Of a stretch of DNA of 31,766 bases, positions 15,941 to 23,416 are shown in pieces. The notes beneath the pieces are model-generated. The model ran no database searches. It was not told where the DNA came from and saw only the letters and a list, made by a program, of their open reading frames with translations. Within the stretch, counting starts at the first letter, position 1. Each line of letters begins with the position of its first letter. The stretch is from assembly GCA_964356135.1 (NCBI GenBank), contig CAYHGV010000028.1, positions 1 through 31,766 on the forward strand, given 5' to 3'. This stretch comes from CAYHGV01 sp964356135 (GTDB lineage: Bacteria > Hydrothermota > Tepidihabitantia > CAYHGV01). A program made the position numbers and the translations under genes.

Positions 15941-18166
15941 ATGAAAAAATTAGTAGGAATAGGATTACTTCTCGTCCTTGGGGGTATGATTCCCTTATTT
16001 GCCGGGTCAAATTCTTTTCTTCCTTCAACAACGGTCAGTGAAATCTTAGGACCGGGCGAGTATCTGATTGCTCCAGGCGGTAAGGTCCTTGCCGGGCCAG
16101 GTGATAATATGGCATACCTCAATACCCTGGCGGACCAAGAACTCTTCTATGATGCCGACAATATGAATAATGGTTGCCGGTGGGTCGGTACTCCTCCCGG
16201 TGACTATACCATGGCCAAAGGCGTTGCATTCACCATGCCCGCTGGTCAGACTCATATCAAAAAAATCAAGATGATCCAGATTAACTGGAACGGAGCCAAT
16301 GTCGGGGCTTCGATATGGGAGATGGCAGGTCTGGCAGGACCGGTCGGCGCAAGGATCTGGGGAGCCCAAAATTTGCTATTTCCACATTGGTACTCCTGGG
16401 CTGGAGGGGGGAGTGCCACCAATTACTGGGATACCTTTGACGTTACCCCGCCAGTGCAGCCTGCGACCACAACCTTCATGGTTGCCTGGAATGAGTTCGT
16501 AGTCCTCGCGGGCTTTGTCGCGATGAATACTACTCTGCCAAATAACTATTACTGGGGGATATCTGCTCCGGATGGTTATCCAAATTGGCAAAAGAGCGCT
16601 GATGCTGCTGGCCCATTCTTTTGTGGTTATTTGATCCGCGCCATCGTCGGCACAACCTCGATTCCTTGTAACCCGATTATGGGTCCGGAAGCGTTTGGCA
16701 CCTGGCCACCGGCAGGCTGGACAATCAAATCTGATGCGTCCGGTCCCTGGAATCAACTTGCCGATCCTTCCACTCCGGCTCAAGGAATGTGCGCACATGT
16801 CTATTGGAGTCCAAATCCAAGCCCTTATGGCGACACCTTGTTGACCCCGGTGACCGACCTGAGCACCTGGGGCAGCACGCGGGTGCGCTACTGGTATCAC
16901 ATTGACTACTACGGAACCAGCGGCACCCACGACAATATGGTCGAGGTGAAGGGTTCGATTGACGGCGGAGCCACGTTCCCGTATACCATCAAGCAGTATC
17001 CCTGGGGACCAGACCCCGGCACCGGCAATGCCAAAGGTAACGAGGACATCGACATCTCTTCCTGGGCCGACGGTAAACCCAATGTCCGAATCGCCTTCAT
17101 CAGCCGGGGTTCGAGTTATATGTACTTTGACAACCACTGGATTGATGATGTCCAGATCTGCGGCATCACAGGTGGTGGTGGAGCGTATGACCCGGCGGCA
17201 ATGGATGCACCCGAGCCGCCCACGCAGGTTAATCCCGGCCAGACCTATAACCCGACCTGTCTGGTTAGAAACATCGGAACGCTCATAACTCCAGGTCCGG
17301 TTGGTGTGTGGTGCTTCATCGATGACGATAACACCGGAACGAGGGTCTTTGACGACGCGACCGAAATTCTTCAGCTTGGTCCGGGCAGCGAAGAATATGC
17401 GATGTTCGGAAACTGGGTCCCCGAAGCCGGACATAGCTATCTGATTACCTTCCAGATCGACCACACGACGGTTCCGGATGAGGCGACGGAAGCGAACAAC
17501 GAATATATTTATAATGTGAGTTCAACACTGAACCACGATTTCGCGGCTGTTAATTGCTATCCGCCGCCGTTGCTTGTGCCCGATACCCTTGCCGGTAATA
17601 CTGAGATCACGCCCAGAATGAAGGTGAAAAACCAGGGTACCGAAGACGAGACCGGAGTGCCGGTGAACTGCATAATTGACGGCACGCCTCATGACACGAA
17701 GACGGTTGACCTTGTCGTGGGTGATACTGCCTGGGTGGACTTCAACACCTGGAATACCGGTTCGGCGGAAAAGGATTATGAGATTATGTTTGTGACCGTC
17801 CTCGGAACTGACCAGGATCCAAAGAACGATACGATGAAAACCACGGTGCATGTTACCGCGGTGGGTATTAGCGAGGGTGCAAGAGTGGCAAGAACTGCGC
17901 TCACCTCGATTAAGCCCAATCCCTTCTTTGGCAGCACCCAGATCTTTTATCAGCTTTCGAGTCGGAGCGAGGTCGGATTAAGGATTTACGACCGGACCGG
18001 ACGGCTCGTAAAGACTCTGGTTGCGGGGACTCAAGGCGCCGGTTATTTGTCCGTGACCTGGGATGGTCGGGACGACCTGGGCCGCGAGATTCCCAAGGGC
18101 ATCTACTTCGTCCGGATGGAGACTTCCAACTACACCGCTACGGAAAAAATCATTCTCATACGCTAA
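15941..18166 (+). CDS. Secreted adhesin-like / double-CARDB protein with T9SS tail
   Basis: 741 aa. ATG at 15941 is preferred: AAGGAGG is 5 nt upstream and a signal peptide (MKKLVGIGLLLVLGGMIPLF) begins there. An in-frame ATG at 15842 would add 33 residues before the signal peptide. Residues about 23-245 form a domain I do not recognise (DNMNNGCRW, NWNGANVGASIWEM). A choice-of-anchor J-like sandwich follows at about 255-415 (FGTWPPAGWTIKSD, VRYWYHIDYYG, MYFDNHWIDDVQICG), then two CARDB-like domains (about 420-525 and 530-650) and the sorting domain (KPNPFFGSTQIFYQL, YDRTGRLVKTL, GIYFVRM, ending EKIILIR). Monocistronic. Role on the surface unknown. Confidence 0.88.
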   Translation: MKKLVGIGLLLVLGGMIPLFAGSNSFLPSTTVSEILGPGEYLIAPGGKVLAGPGDNMAYLNTLADQELFYDADNMNNGCRWVGTPPGDYTMAKGVAFTMPAGQTHIKKIKMIQINWNGANVGASIWEMAGLAGPVGARIWGAQNLLFPHWYSWAGGGSATNYWDTFDVTPPVQPATTTFMVAWNEFVVLAGFVAMNTTLPNNYYWGISAPDGYPNWQKSADAAGPFFCGYLIRAIVGTTSIPCNPIMGPEAFGTWPPAGWTIKSDASGPWNQLADPSTPAQGMCAHVYWSPNPSPYGDTLLTPVTDLSTWGSTRVRYWYHIDYYGTSGTHDNMVEVKGSIDGGATFPYTIKQYPWGPDPGTGNAKGNEDIDISSWADGKPNVRIAFISRGSSYMYFDNHWIDDVQICGITGGGGAYDPAAMDAPEPPTQVNPGQTYNPTCLVRNIGTLITPGPVGVWCFIDDDNTGTRVFDDATEILQLGPGSEEYAMFGNWVPEAGHSYLITFQIDHTTVPDEATEANNEYIYNVSSTLNHDFAAVNCYPPPLLVPDTLAGNTEITPRMKVKNQGTEDETGVPVNCIIDGTPHDTKTVDLVVGDTAWVDFNTWNTGSAEKDYEIMFVTVLGTDQDPKNDTMKTTVHVTAVGISEGARVARTALTSIKPNPFFGSTQIFYQLSSRSEVGLRIYDRTGRLVKTLVAGTQGAGYLSVTWDGRDDLGREIPKGIYFVRMETSNYTATEKIILIR

Positions 18167-18182
18167 CCGATTCTAATCTTTG

Positions 18183-18220
18183 AGGGCCCTCCTGGTGATA
18201 ACCAGGAGGGCCCTTTCTTT
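18183..18220 (+). terminator. Rho-independent terminator
   Basis: A 14-bp stem (18183-18196 with 18201-18214) with loop GATA, followed by TTTCTTT. The remaining bases to 18340 are AT-rich and show no gene. Confidence 0.95.
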
Positions 18221-18340
18221 ATTAAAGTTCTCAGGCAGTAAGAAATTAAAAAATATTATTTTCAAACCCGGAGCGATAGTAATTAGAATAATAATTACAA
18301 AAGACATTGGTAGAAATTCGCTCAATGGCTGCTGTTGGTA

Positions 18341-18368
18341 TTGACTAATTTTAAAAATAAGGTATTTT
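18341..18368 (+). promoter_or_regulatory. Possible promoter of the LVIVD gene
   Basis: TTGACT (18341-18346), 16 nt, TATTTT (18363-18368), about 43 nt before the ATG. The leader lacks the distal AGGAGG box. Confidence 0.45.
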
Positions 18369-18410
18369 TTTCTATGGTAAACGTAAATTTTCAAAGCAGT
18401 TTAAACGGCA

Positions 18411-20237
18411 ATGGTGCGTAATAAAATTCTCAAAATCATTTCACTTGTTTTTTTGTTTTTCACTCCGCAATTTTCTCAAAGCTCAGCATTAACCCATCTC
18501 GGAACTATTTTTGTCACCGATTATTACGAAAGTGTCACGGTCAAGAATAATTTAATATTTACCGCGACCGGAAAAGGGTTAGAGATTTTTAAAGTTAAAG
18601 GCGGGATTGTCGGCAGGTGGGACTCGCCCGGTGAAGCCCAGGCGGTCGTGGTTGAAAATAAATATGCCTACCTTGCTGCTGGAGATAAAGGACTCCGAAT
18701 TCTCGATGTATCAAAACCCAACCAGCCGGTGGAAATTGGATTCTATGATACACCCGGCACTGCCGGTGACCTCGCAATCATGAACGGGCGCTACATCGTA
18801 ATTGCCGATGGAGAAAAAGGCATTCGGATAATAGACATCCACGATCCATTTAAACCCCAGGAAAAAAGTTGTCTTGAAATGACGTATGATGCGCACGCAA
18901 TTGCCGTAAAAGGGAACTATGCGTATGTTGCCGCCCTTTTTAATGGACTAAGAATCATCGACCTCACGAATCCCGCCCAACCCGCCGAAGTTGCTTTTTA
19001 TGATTCCCCGGGGAACGCATTGGATGTGGCGTTAGATGGTGATTACGCCTACCTGGCTGATGGACCTGCCGGTCTTCGAATCATCAATGTAGCCAATCCA
19101 CTTCAACCGGTCGAAGCGGGTAATTTTCTACCGGCTCAAGGCTTGACCCGAGCAGTCATCGTAAAAAACAGCCGCGCCTTTTTGGCAGAAGGATATGGAG
19201 GAATGTGCGTGGTGGATGTTTCCGCGCCAACCGCACCAAAGGTAGAGGGCTTTGCAGAAATTTCCGGCGGACGGGCACTCAGCCTCGATATAGCCGGCAG
19301 GTATTGCTATGTTGCCGCGGGCGAGGGGGGAATCCGGATTCTCGACATTTCAAAATTTCCTTATCAAGAAATTGAAACCTTCGGAGAAACTGAAGAGATA
19401 ACTGATATTGACCGAGCCGGTGATTACTGTGCAGTAGCATTAGGTAAGGGCGGACTGAGGATACTGAATATTGCAAAACCTGATCAGCCGGTTTTATCGG
19501 GAACATACAAAGAATCTCCTCAGGCTCAGGCGGTAACGATGTCGGGTCCGACGGTAATCATGGGTGATTTTAATTCCGGGATAGCGGTGCTGGATATTAA
19601 AAACCCATTTCAACCTAAACTCAGGTATACCTATACCGGCTTGAAGGGTATTGTGTCCCTGGACGTGAACCGTGAATTCATCTTTGCAGCTGCCGGGGTA
19701 CTGGGTTTCCAGATATTTACCCGCTGTCCGACCTGCACTACGACGAGTTTGACTAACAAAGGTTTTTATCGAACCCCCAGTGAGGCAGTGGCGGTCGTCG
19801 TGGATAGCAATTATGCGTATGTCGCAGATAGAGACTCGGGGGTTTTCGTCATCGATTGGCATAACCCCGGATTCGTAAAAGAACTTAGCCGCATAACCGA
19901 TATTAAACAGGCGGGAGCCCTGACATTGAACGACAACCTTCTCTTTGTTGCAGACGAAGGCTGGGGGTTAAAGATCTTTGATGTCTCCAAGCCCGACCAA
20001 TGTAAAAGAATAGGCAGTGTTAGCATTTCGGCTGATATCCATGACATTGCCATTGATGGCAATCGTGCAATCCTCGCTTCGGGTGACAAAGGCATTACCA
20101 TCATCGACCTGTCGGAAATATCCCAACCCCAACCGGTCGAAACTTTTAATACCTCAGGGAAGATATTACGGGTCATTGCTCAGGACGGCATTCTGTTAGC
20201 AGCAACCCCTTACTCAATAGAGATTTTCAGTTATTGA
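18411..20237 (+). CDS. Secreted LVIVD-repeat beta-propeller protein
   Basis: 608 aa. The ATG at 18411 has no Shine-Dalgarno sequence; GTTTAAACGGCA lies directly upstream, so a very short or absent leader is possible. Signal peptide about 1-27 (ILKIISLVFLFFTPQFSQSS). The rest is about fourteen LVIVD-type repeats of ~42 residues, each ending G(L/I)RI.D....P..P (for example GLRILDVSKPNQP and GIRIIDIHDPFKP), enough for two seven-blade propellers. Repeat 10 is irregular (GFQIFTRCPTCTTT) with two close Cys. The chain stops at EIFSY without a sorting domain, unlike every other complete secreted protein here. A decayed sorting-domain tail lies downstream (20268-20334), so this protein may have lost it. 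Confidence 0.85.
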   Translation: MVRNKILKIISLVFLFFTPQFSQSSALTHLGTIFVTDYYESVTVKNNLIFTATGKGLEIFKVKGGIVGRWDSPGEAQAVVVENKYAYLAAGDKGLRILDVSKPNQPVEIGFYDTPGTAGDLAIMNGRYIVIADGEKGIRIIDIHDPFKPQEKSCLEMTYDAHAIAVKGNYAYVAALFNGLRIIDLTNPAQPAEVAFYDSPGNALDVALDGDYAYLADGPAGLRIINVANPLQPVEAGNFLPAQGLTRAVIVKNSRAFLAEGYGGMCVVDVSAPTAPKVEGFAEISGGRALSLDIAGRYCYVAAGEGGIRILDISKFPYQEIETFGETEEITDIDRAGDYCAVALGKGGLRILNIAKPDQPVLSGTYKESPQAQAVTMSGPTVIMGDFNSGIAVLDIKNPFQPKLRYTYTGLKGIVSLDVNREFIFAAAGVLGFQIFTRCPTCTTTSLTNKGFYRTPSEAVAVVVDSNYAYVADRDSGVFVIDWHNPGFVKELSRITDIKQAGALTLNDNLLFVADEGWGLKIFDVSKPDQCKRIGSVSISADIHDIAIDGNRAILASGDKGITIIDLSEISQPQPVETFNTSGKILRVIAQDGILLAATPYSIEIFSY

Positions 20238-20267
20238 ACGCAGTTATCGTTAATAAGTCACCAGGCG

Positions 20268-20334
20268 GCATACTTCATCCGGTTGGATGCTCCCGAATAT
20301 TCAGCCACTTAAAAAGCTCATTTTAGTCCGCTGA
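20268..20334 (+). pseudogene. Decayed T9SS sorting-domain tail
   Basis: Read in one frame, 20268-20309 encodes AYFIRLDAPEYSAT, the standard end of the neighbouring sorting domains. It is followed by a stop (TAA, 20310-20312) where the paralogues have CAA (Gln). After a one-base insertion in the A run, the remainder reads KLILVR and a final TGA (20332-20334). The next bases, CGAATTCTGAATT, are the spacer that follows the stop codons of the intact genes, and a terminator comes next. It is the 3' end of a former gene or of the LVIVD gene itself. Confidence 0.8.
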
Positions 20335-20350
20335 CGAATTCTGAATTCCG

Positions 20351-20385
20351 GGGCTCTCCTGGACCCTTCCCGGAGAGCCCTTTTT
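20351..20385 (+). terminator. Rho-independent terminator
   Basis: GGGCTCTCC (20351-20359) pairs with GGAGAGCCC (20372-20380), followed by five T. Its position relative to the decayed tail equals that of the terminators behind the intact sorting domains. Confidence 0.9.
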
Positions 20386-20408
20386 AGCGGTAATCATTCT
20401 CCGAACTC

Positions 20409-20436
20409 TTGACAAAAATTTAATATTTTTTATAAT
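20409..20436 (+). promoter_or_regulatory. Consensus promoter of the first Kelch gene
   Basis: TTGACA (20409-20414), 16 nt, TATAAT (20431-20436). Predicted leader to 20581 about 140 nt. Confidence 0.85.
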
Positions 20437-20456
20437 GAAAAAGACCTAAATAAAAA

Positions 20457-20580
20457 AAGGAGGTGGAGTTAAGGAGTAAAAAAGGTCGAAAAGTCAAGCA
20501 AAAGAAGGGAAATTACGCTGGCGGGATGATATACTCGAAAATATAGAGGTAAAACTTAAAACTATCTAAGGGGGATAAAA
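20457..20580 (+). promoter_or_regulatory. Leader with distal AAGGAGGT box
   Basis: AAGGAGGT (20457-20464) lies 124 nt before the start codon; a second AAGGAG follows at 20471. GACCT (20443-20447) could pair with AGGTC (20483-20487), enclosing both boxes. No pseudoknot like those in the other leaders is visible. The true ribosome site is the weaker AAGGGGG just before 20581. Confidence 0.45.
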
Positions 20581-23109
20581 ATGAAAAAAATAGGTTTACT
20601 GCTGATGCTTTTAGCCGTCGGTTTGATGGCGGCGCCTCGTATCGAGGATGAAATGCCGCCCGGAACGGTTATTAAAACTTCTTCATCCGAAGAAGGAATC
20701 CAGCAGGCAAACAACCCGGAAATCAATATTATGCCTGATGCTGGAAATTACATCTTTGCGGCGATGGGTTATTCGGGCGGGACGAATTATAACACCCATA
20801 TGCGGGGTGACTACTCCGGCGTCCTTGCCTGGTCAATACAAACTGCGCTTCCCTATACCAATTATTCCGGTGCCGGCGCACACGACGGCACTAACTTTTT
20901 TGTAATGGGTGGTAATTCTCCGGCAACAAATGTCTGCTGGCGTTGGGATGGTGCTTCCTGGTCTCAGATGGCAAATATGCCATTGTCTATAGGTAATATA
21001 CAAGCCGCTTACTACAACGGCAAAATCTATATCCCGGGTGGGTACACTCCGTATAGACCTGACCTATCAATTTACGATGTTGCAACCAACACCTGGAGTT
21101 ATGGTCCGGCAATGCCTTTCGGTGCCTGCGGCCAGGGCGTAGCGGTTTGCGGCAATTACCTCTACTCAATCGGAGGTAACACCAACCTCGGTGCGCCTTA
21201 CGCTGCTGTGATTCGTATCGATTTGACTAACCTGGGTGCAGGCTGGCAGACGATGGCTCCTCTGCCGGTTGCGACCGCTTACGGCCGTGCGACTTCGGAT
21301 GGAAACAAGGTCTACTTCGTCGGCGGCTGGACGAATCTTAACACCGCCCGCAGTTATGACCCGGCTACTAACACCTGGTCATCGATTGCCAACCTTAACA
21401 CTGGCCGGCAGCGTGAAGGTCTGGTCTGTGCCGGGGGAAAAATTTATGCGTTCGGCGGTGGTAACGGCTGGTCTGCCGGTTATACTTCGACCGAGGTTTA
21501 CGACCCGGCAAATTCCGGTTTAGGCTGGCAGAATACGACGGCAATGCCTTCGGGTTTATTAGGTCAAGCCGAGGCTGCGCCTCCTGTGGGTGGTTCTAGT
21601 GCTCCCACGGTCGACATTCCTTTCTCAGAGCAATTTGCCGCCGGAACGAGCTTATGGTTCATCTATCCTCAGCGAGGCTGGTATGTGCATGCCACAGCCG
21701 GCGTTCCTCCACCCTGTATGCGCTGCGACGGCTGGAATCTGGAGACAATACCTCAAGGAATATATCTGGTCAGCCCGGGAATCAAACTTGCCAATGCACT
21801 CGCCTGCACCCTCAAGTTCTTTGATGATTTTGAGGGAAACGAAGGCCCGGTGAGTTTGAACTCGGCGATGCCCCAGATCTTCACGGTCGAAGTGGCGACT
21901 CAAGGCGGTCCTGACCCGCTATTGGCAAACTTCACACCGGTCTGGACCTATGACCCGGGCATCGACGGCGACCGCAATTGGGGAGAGGAGATAGTAATCG
22001 ACCTGAGCGCCTATATCGGCGGAACCATCTGGGTCGCCTGGGTTCACAGCGGAGCTCCGGAGAGCTGGATGGTTGACAGCGTCTACATCTATGAAGGCCA
22101 GGCTGGCATCCACGATGTCGGCGTCTCCGACATTCTCAAACCCGAGTATATTACACCGACCGGCACACCGGTAGGACCAAAGGCGATATTCAAAAATTTC
22201 GGCGGCTTCAACGAAACCTTCGGTATCTGGTGCGAAATTAGAGACGGCAATGGCAACATCGTTTTCAACGACGACGACCAGCTTTCGCTGCCTCCGGGTG
22301 ATGAGCAGGAGTATGAGTTCGACGCTTACGATTTCCCGGAAGGAAACATGGACTACGAAGTGAGTTTCTTTACGACGCTCGAACCGGTTGACCAGCGGCC
22401 GGAAAACGACCTGTTGACGAGAACCGTTCACACGATGCTCGCGAACGATGTCGCCTGCGCTTCGATTACCGCACCCGACCCGAACCAGCCCCAGGACTAC
22501 GAGTACGGCGATGATGTTTCGTTAAAGGCGATCTATGGTAACGTCGGCGGCAACAATCAGACTTCATTCCCGACGAGCTGCGTTATCAAAGGACCGAACG
22601 GCAATGAGGTTTTCAACCAGACGGCGAACTGCCCTGACCTCGCCGCGGGCGACCAGTCTGAAGTTACCTATCCGGCATGGAAGATCGGCACCGGCGATAC
22701 CGATGGCAAATACACCATTACCTTTACTGCCCAGCTCGCCGGTGACGAGAATGCGACCAACGACGCCCAGACGGTTGAAGTCAATGTCACCGGAATTCCG
22801 GGCGTGGCGGATGCGAAAGACAAACTGCCGAAGTGGTTCGACTTAAGCGTTGCCAAACCGAACCCGATGGCAGGCTCTTCGGTCATCAACTATGCGCTGC
22901 CCCATGCTTCATCAATAACTATTACCCTCTATGACATCTCGGGTAAGCTGGTGAAGACGCTTGTAACCGGCGCCAGGGATGCAGGTTACTTCTCGGCTGG
23001 TTGGAATGGCAAGGATGACTTTGGTCGACCCGCACCCAAAGGTATCTACTTCGTGCGGATGGACACGCCTGAATACTCAGCGACCAACAAACTGATTCTC
23101 GTTCGGTAA
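20581..23109 (+). CDS. Secreted Kelch propeller / adhesin-like / CARDB protein with T9SS tail (copy A)
   Basis: 842 aa. Start at 20581 with AAGGGGG upstream. Signal peptide about 1-18 (MKKIGLLLMLLAVGLMAA). Residues about 50-340 are Kelch-type repeats (GKIYIPGGY, YDVATNTWSYGPAMP, KVYFVGGW, YDPATNTWSSIANL, GKIYAFGGG), forming a propeller that usually binds proteins or glycans. A choice-of-anchor J-like domain spans about 340-520 (VDIPFSEQF, GIYLVSPGIKL, SWMVDSVYIYE). Two CARDB-like domains follow (about 525-635 and 640-745), then the sorting domain (KPNPMAGSSVINYALP, YDISGKLVKTL, GIYFVRMDTPEYSATNKLIL). Tandem paralogue of the gene at 23417: the C-terminal 1.5 kb is much more similar than the Kelch head. 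Monocistronic with its own promoter and terminator. Confidence 0.9.
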   Translation: MKKIGLLLMLLAVGLMAAPRIEDEMPPGTVIKTSSSEEGIQQANNPEINIMPDAGNYIFAAMGYSGGTNYNTHMRGDYSGVLAWSIQTALPYTNYSGAGAHDGTNFFVMGGNSPATNVCWRWDGASWSQMANMPLSIGNIQAAYYNGKIYIPGGYTPYRPDLSIYDVATNTWSYGPAMPFGACGQGVAVCGNYLYSIGGNTNLGAPYAAVIRIDLTNLGAGWQTMAPLPVATAYGRATSDGNKVYFVGGWTNLNTARSYDPATNTWSSIANLNTGRQREGLVCAGGKIYAFGGGNGWSAGYTSTEVYDPANSGLGWQNTTAMPSGLLGQAEAAPPVGGSSAPTVDIPFSEQFAAGTSLWFIYPQRGWYVHATAGVPPPCMRCDGWNLETIPQGIYLVSPGIKLANALACTLKFFDDFEGNEGPVSLNSAMPQIFTVEVATQGGPDPLLANFTPVWTYDPGIDGDRNWGEEIVIDLSAYIGGTIWVAWVHSGAPESWMVDSVYIYEGQAGIHDVGVSDILKPEYITPTGTPVGPKAIFKNFGGFNETFGIWCEIRDGNGNIVFNDDDQLSLPPGDEQEYEFDAYDFPEGNMDYEVSFFTTLEPVDQRPENDLLTRTVHTMLANDVACASITAPDPNQPQDYEYGDDVSLKAIYGNVGGNNQTSFPTSCVIKGPNGNEVFNQTANCPDLAAGDQSEVTYPAWKIGTGDTDGKYTITFTAQLAGDENATNDAQTVEVNVTGIPGVADAKDKLPKWFDLSVAKPNPMAGSSVINYALPHASSITITLYDISGKLVKTLVTGARDAGYFSAGWNGKDDFGRPAPKGIYFVRMDTPEYSATNKLILVR
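21599..23109 (+). repeat. Copy A of a 1.5-kb gene-internal duplication
   Basis: Matches 24447-25957 base for base over long stretches with no length difference visible. It covers the adhesin-like, CARDB and sorting domains of the two Kelch proteins. Similarity falls sharply upstream, in the Kelch heads. Confidence 0.85.
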
Positions 23110-23121
23110 CGAATTGAACTC

Positions 23122-23155
23122 AGAGCCCCCTGCTCATACCAGGGGGCTCTTTTTT
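23122..23155 (+). terminator. Rho-independent terminator
   Basis: AGAGCCCCCT (23122-23131) pairs with AGGGGGCTCT (23141-23150), then TTTTT. Confidence 0.95.
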
Positions 23156-23184
23156 ATATTGGTAAAACAATGGATAGTTACTGG

Positions 23185-23226
23185 TTTTTTATCAGTCAGG
23201 CAGTCGGCTTATCCGACATCAGTGCA
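23185..23226. repeat. Dispersed palindromic repeat between terminator and promoter
   Basis: The core AGTCGGCTTATCCGACA and its left flank (TTTTATCAGTCAGG) match the reverse complement of 28172-28206. A degraded version stands at the equivalent place after the next gene (about 26035-26072), so it was part of the duplicated unit. Confidence 0.6.
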
Positions 23227-23234
23227 AAAAAGTC

Positions 23235-23263
23235 TTGACAAGGAAAATATTCTTCGGTATTGT
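23235..23263 (+). promoter_or_regulatory. Promoter of the second Kelch gene
   Basis: TTGACA (23235-23240), 17 nt, TATTGT (23258-23263). Predicted leader about 145 nt. Confidence 0.7.
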
Positions 23264-23282
23264 TACTATTAGGTAAATTAAA

Positions 23283-23416
23283 CAGGAGGCGGAATAAAAA
23301 TATTATGTAAGGTGTAATTTCTCCCCGTGAAATCAACGATTCTTTCAACGGGAGTAAGAAATAAACGAGTGAGGGTAAAAGGATGTGTGTAAAAAACTAA
23401 ACCCAAGGAGGAAAGA
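23283..23416 (+). promoter_or_regulatory. Leader with distal CAGGAGGC box and candidate pseudoknot
   Basis: CAGGAGGC (23283-23290) lies 134 nt before the ATG. Candidate pseudoknot: stem 1 ATTTC (23317-23321) with GAAAT (23329-23333); stem 2 CCCGT (23324-23328) with ACGGG (23348-23352); loop 1 is 2 nt, no linker, loop 3 is 14 nt. A longer nested hairpin (CTCCC/GGGAG, GT/AC, GAAA/TTTC with two bulges, 23321-23354) competes with it. Pseudoknot end to start codon: 65 nt. Confidence 0.45.

Noticed and set aside
16376..17464. Long minus-strand open frame (362 codons) opposite the 741-aa gene, and a similar one at 24473-25312.
   Set aside because: They are antisense shadows of strongly coding regions with recognisable domains; no ribosome site or signal peptide.
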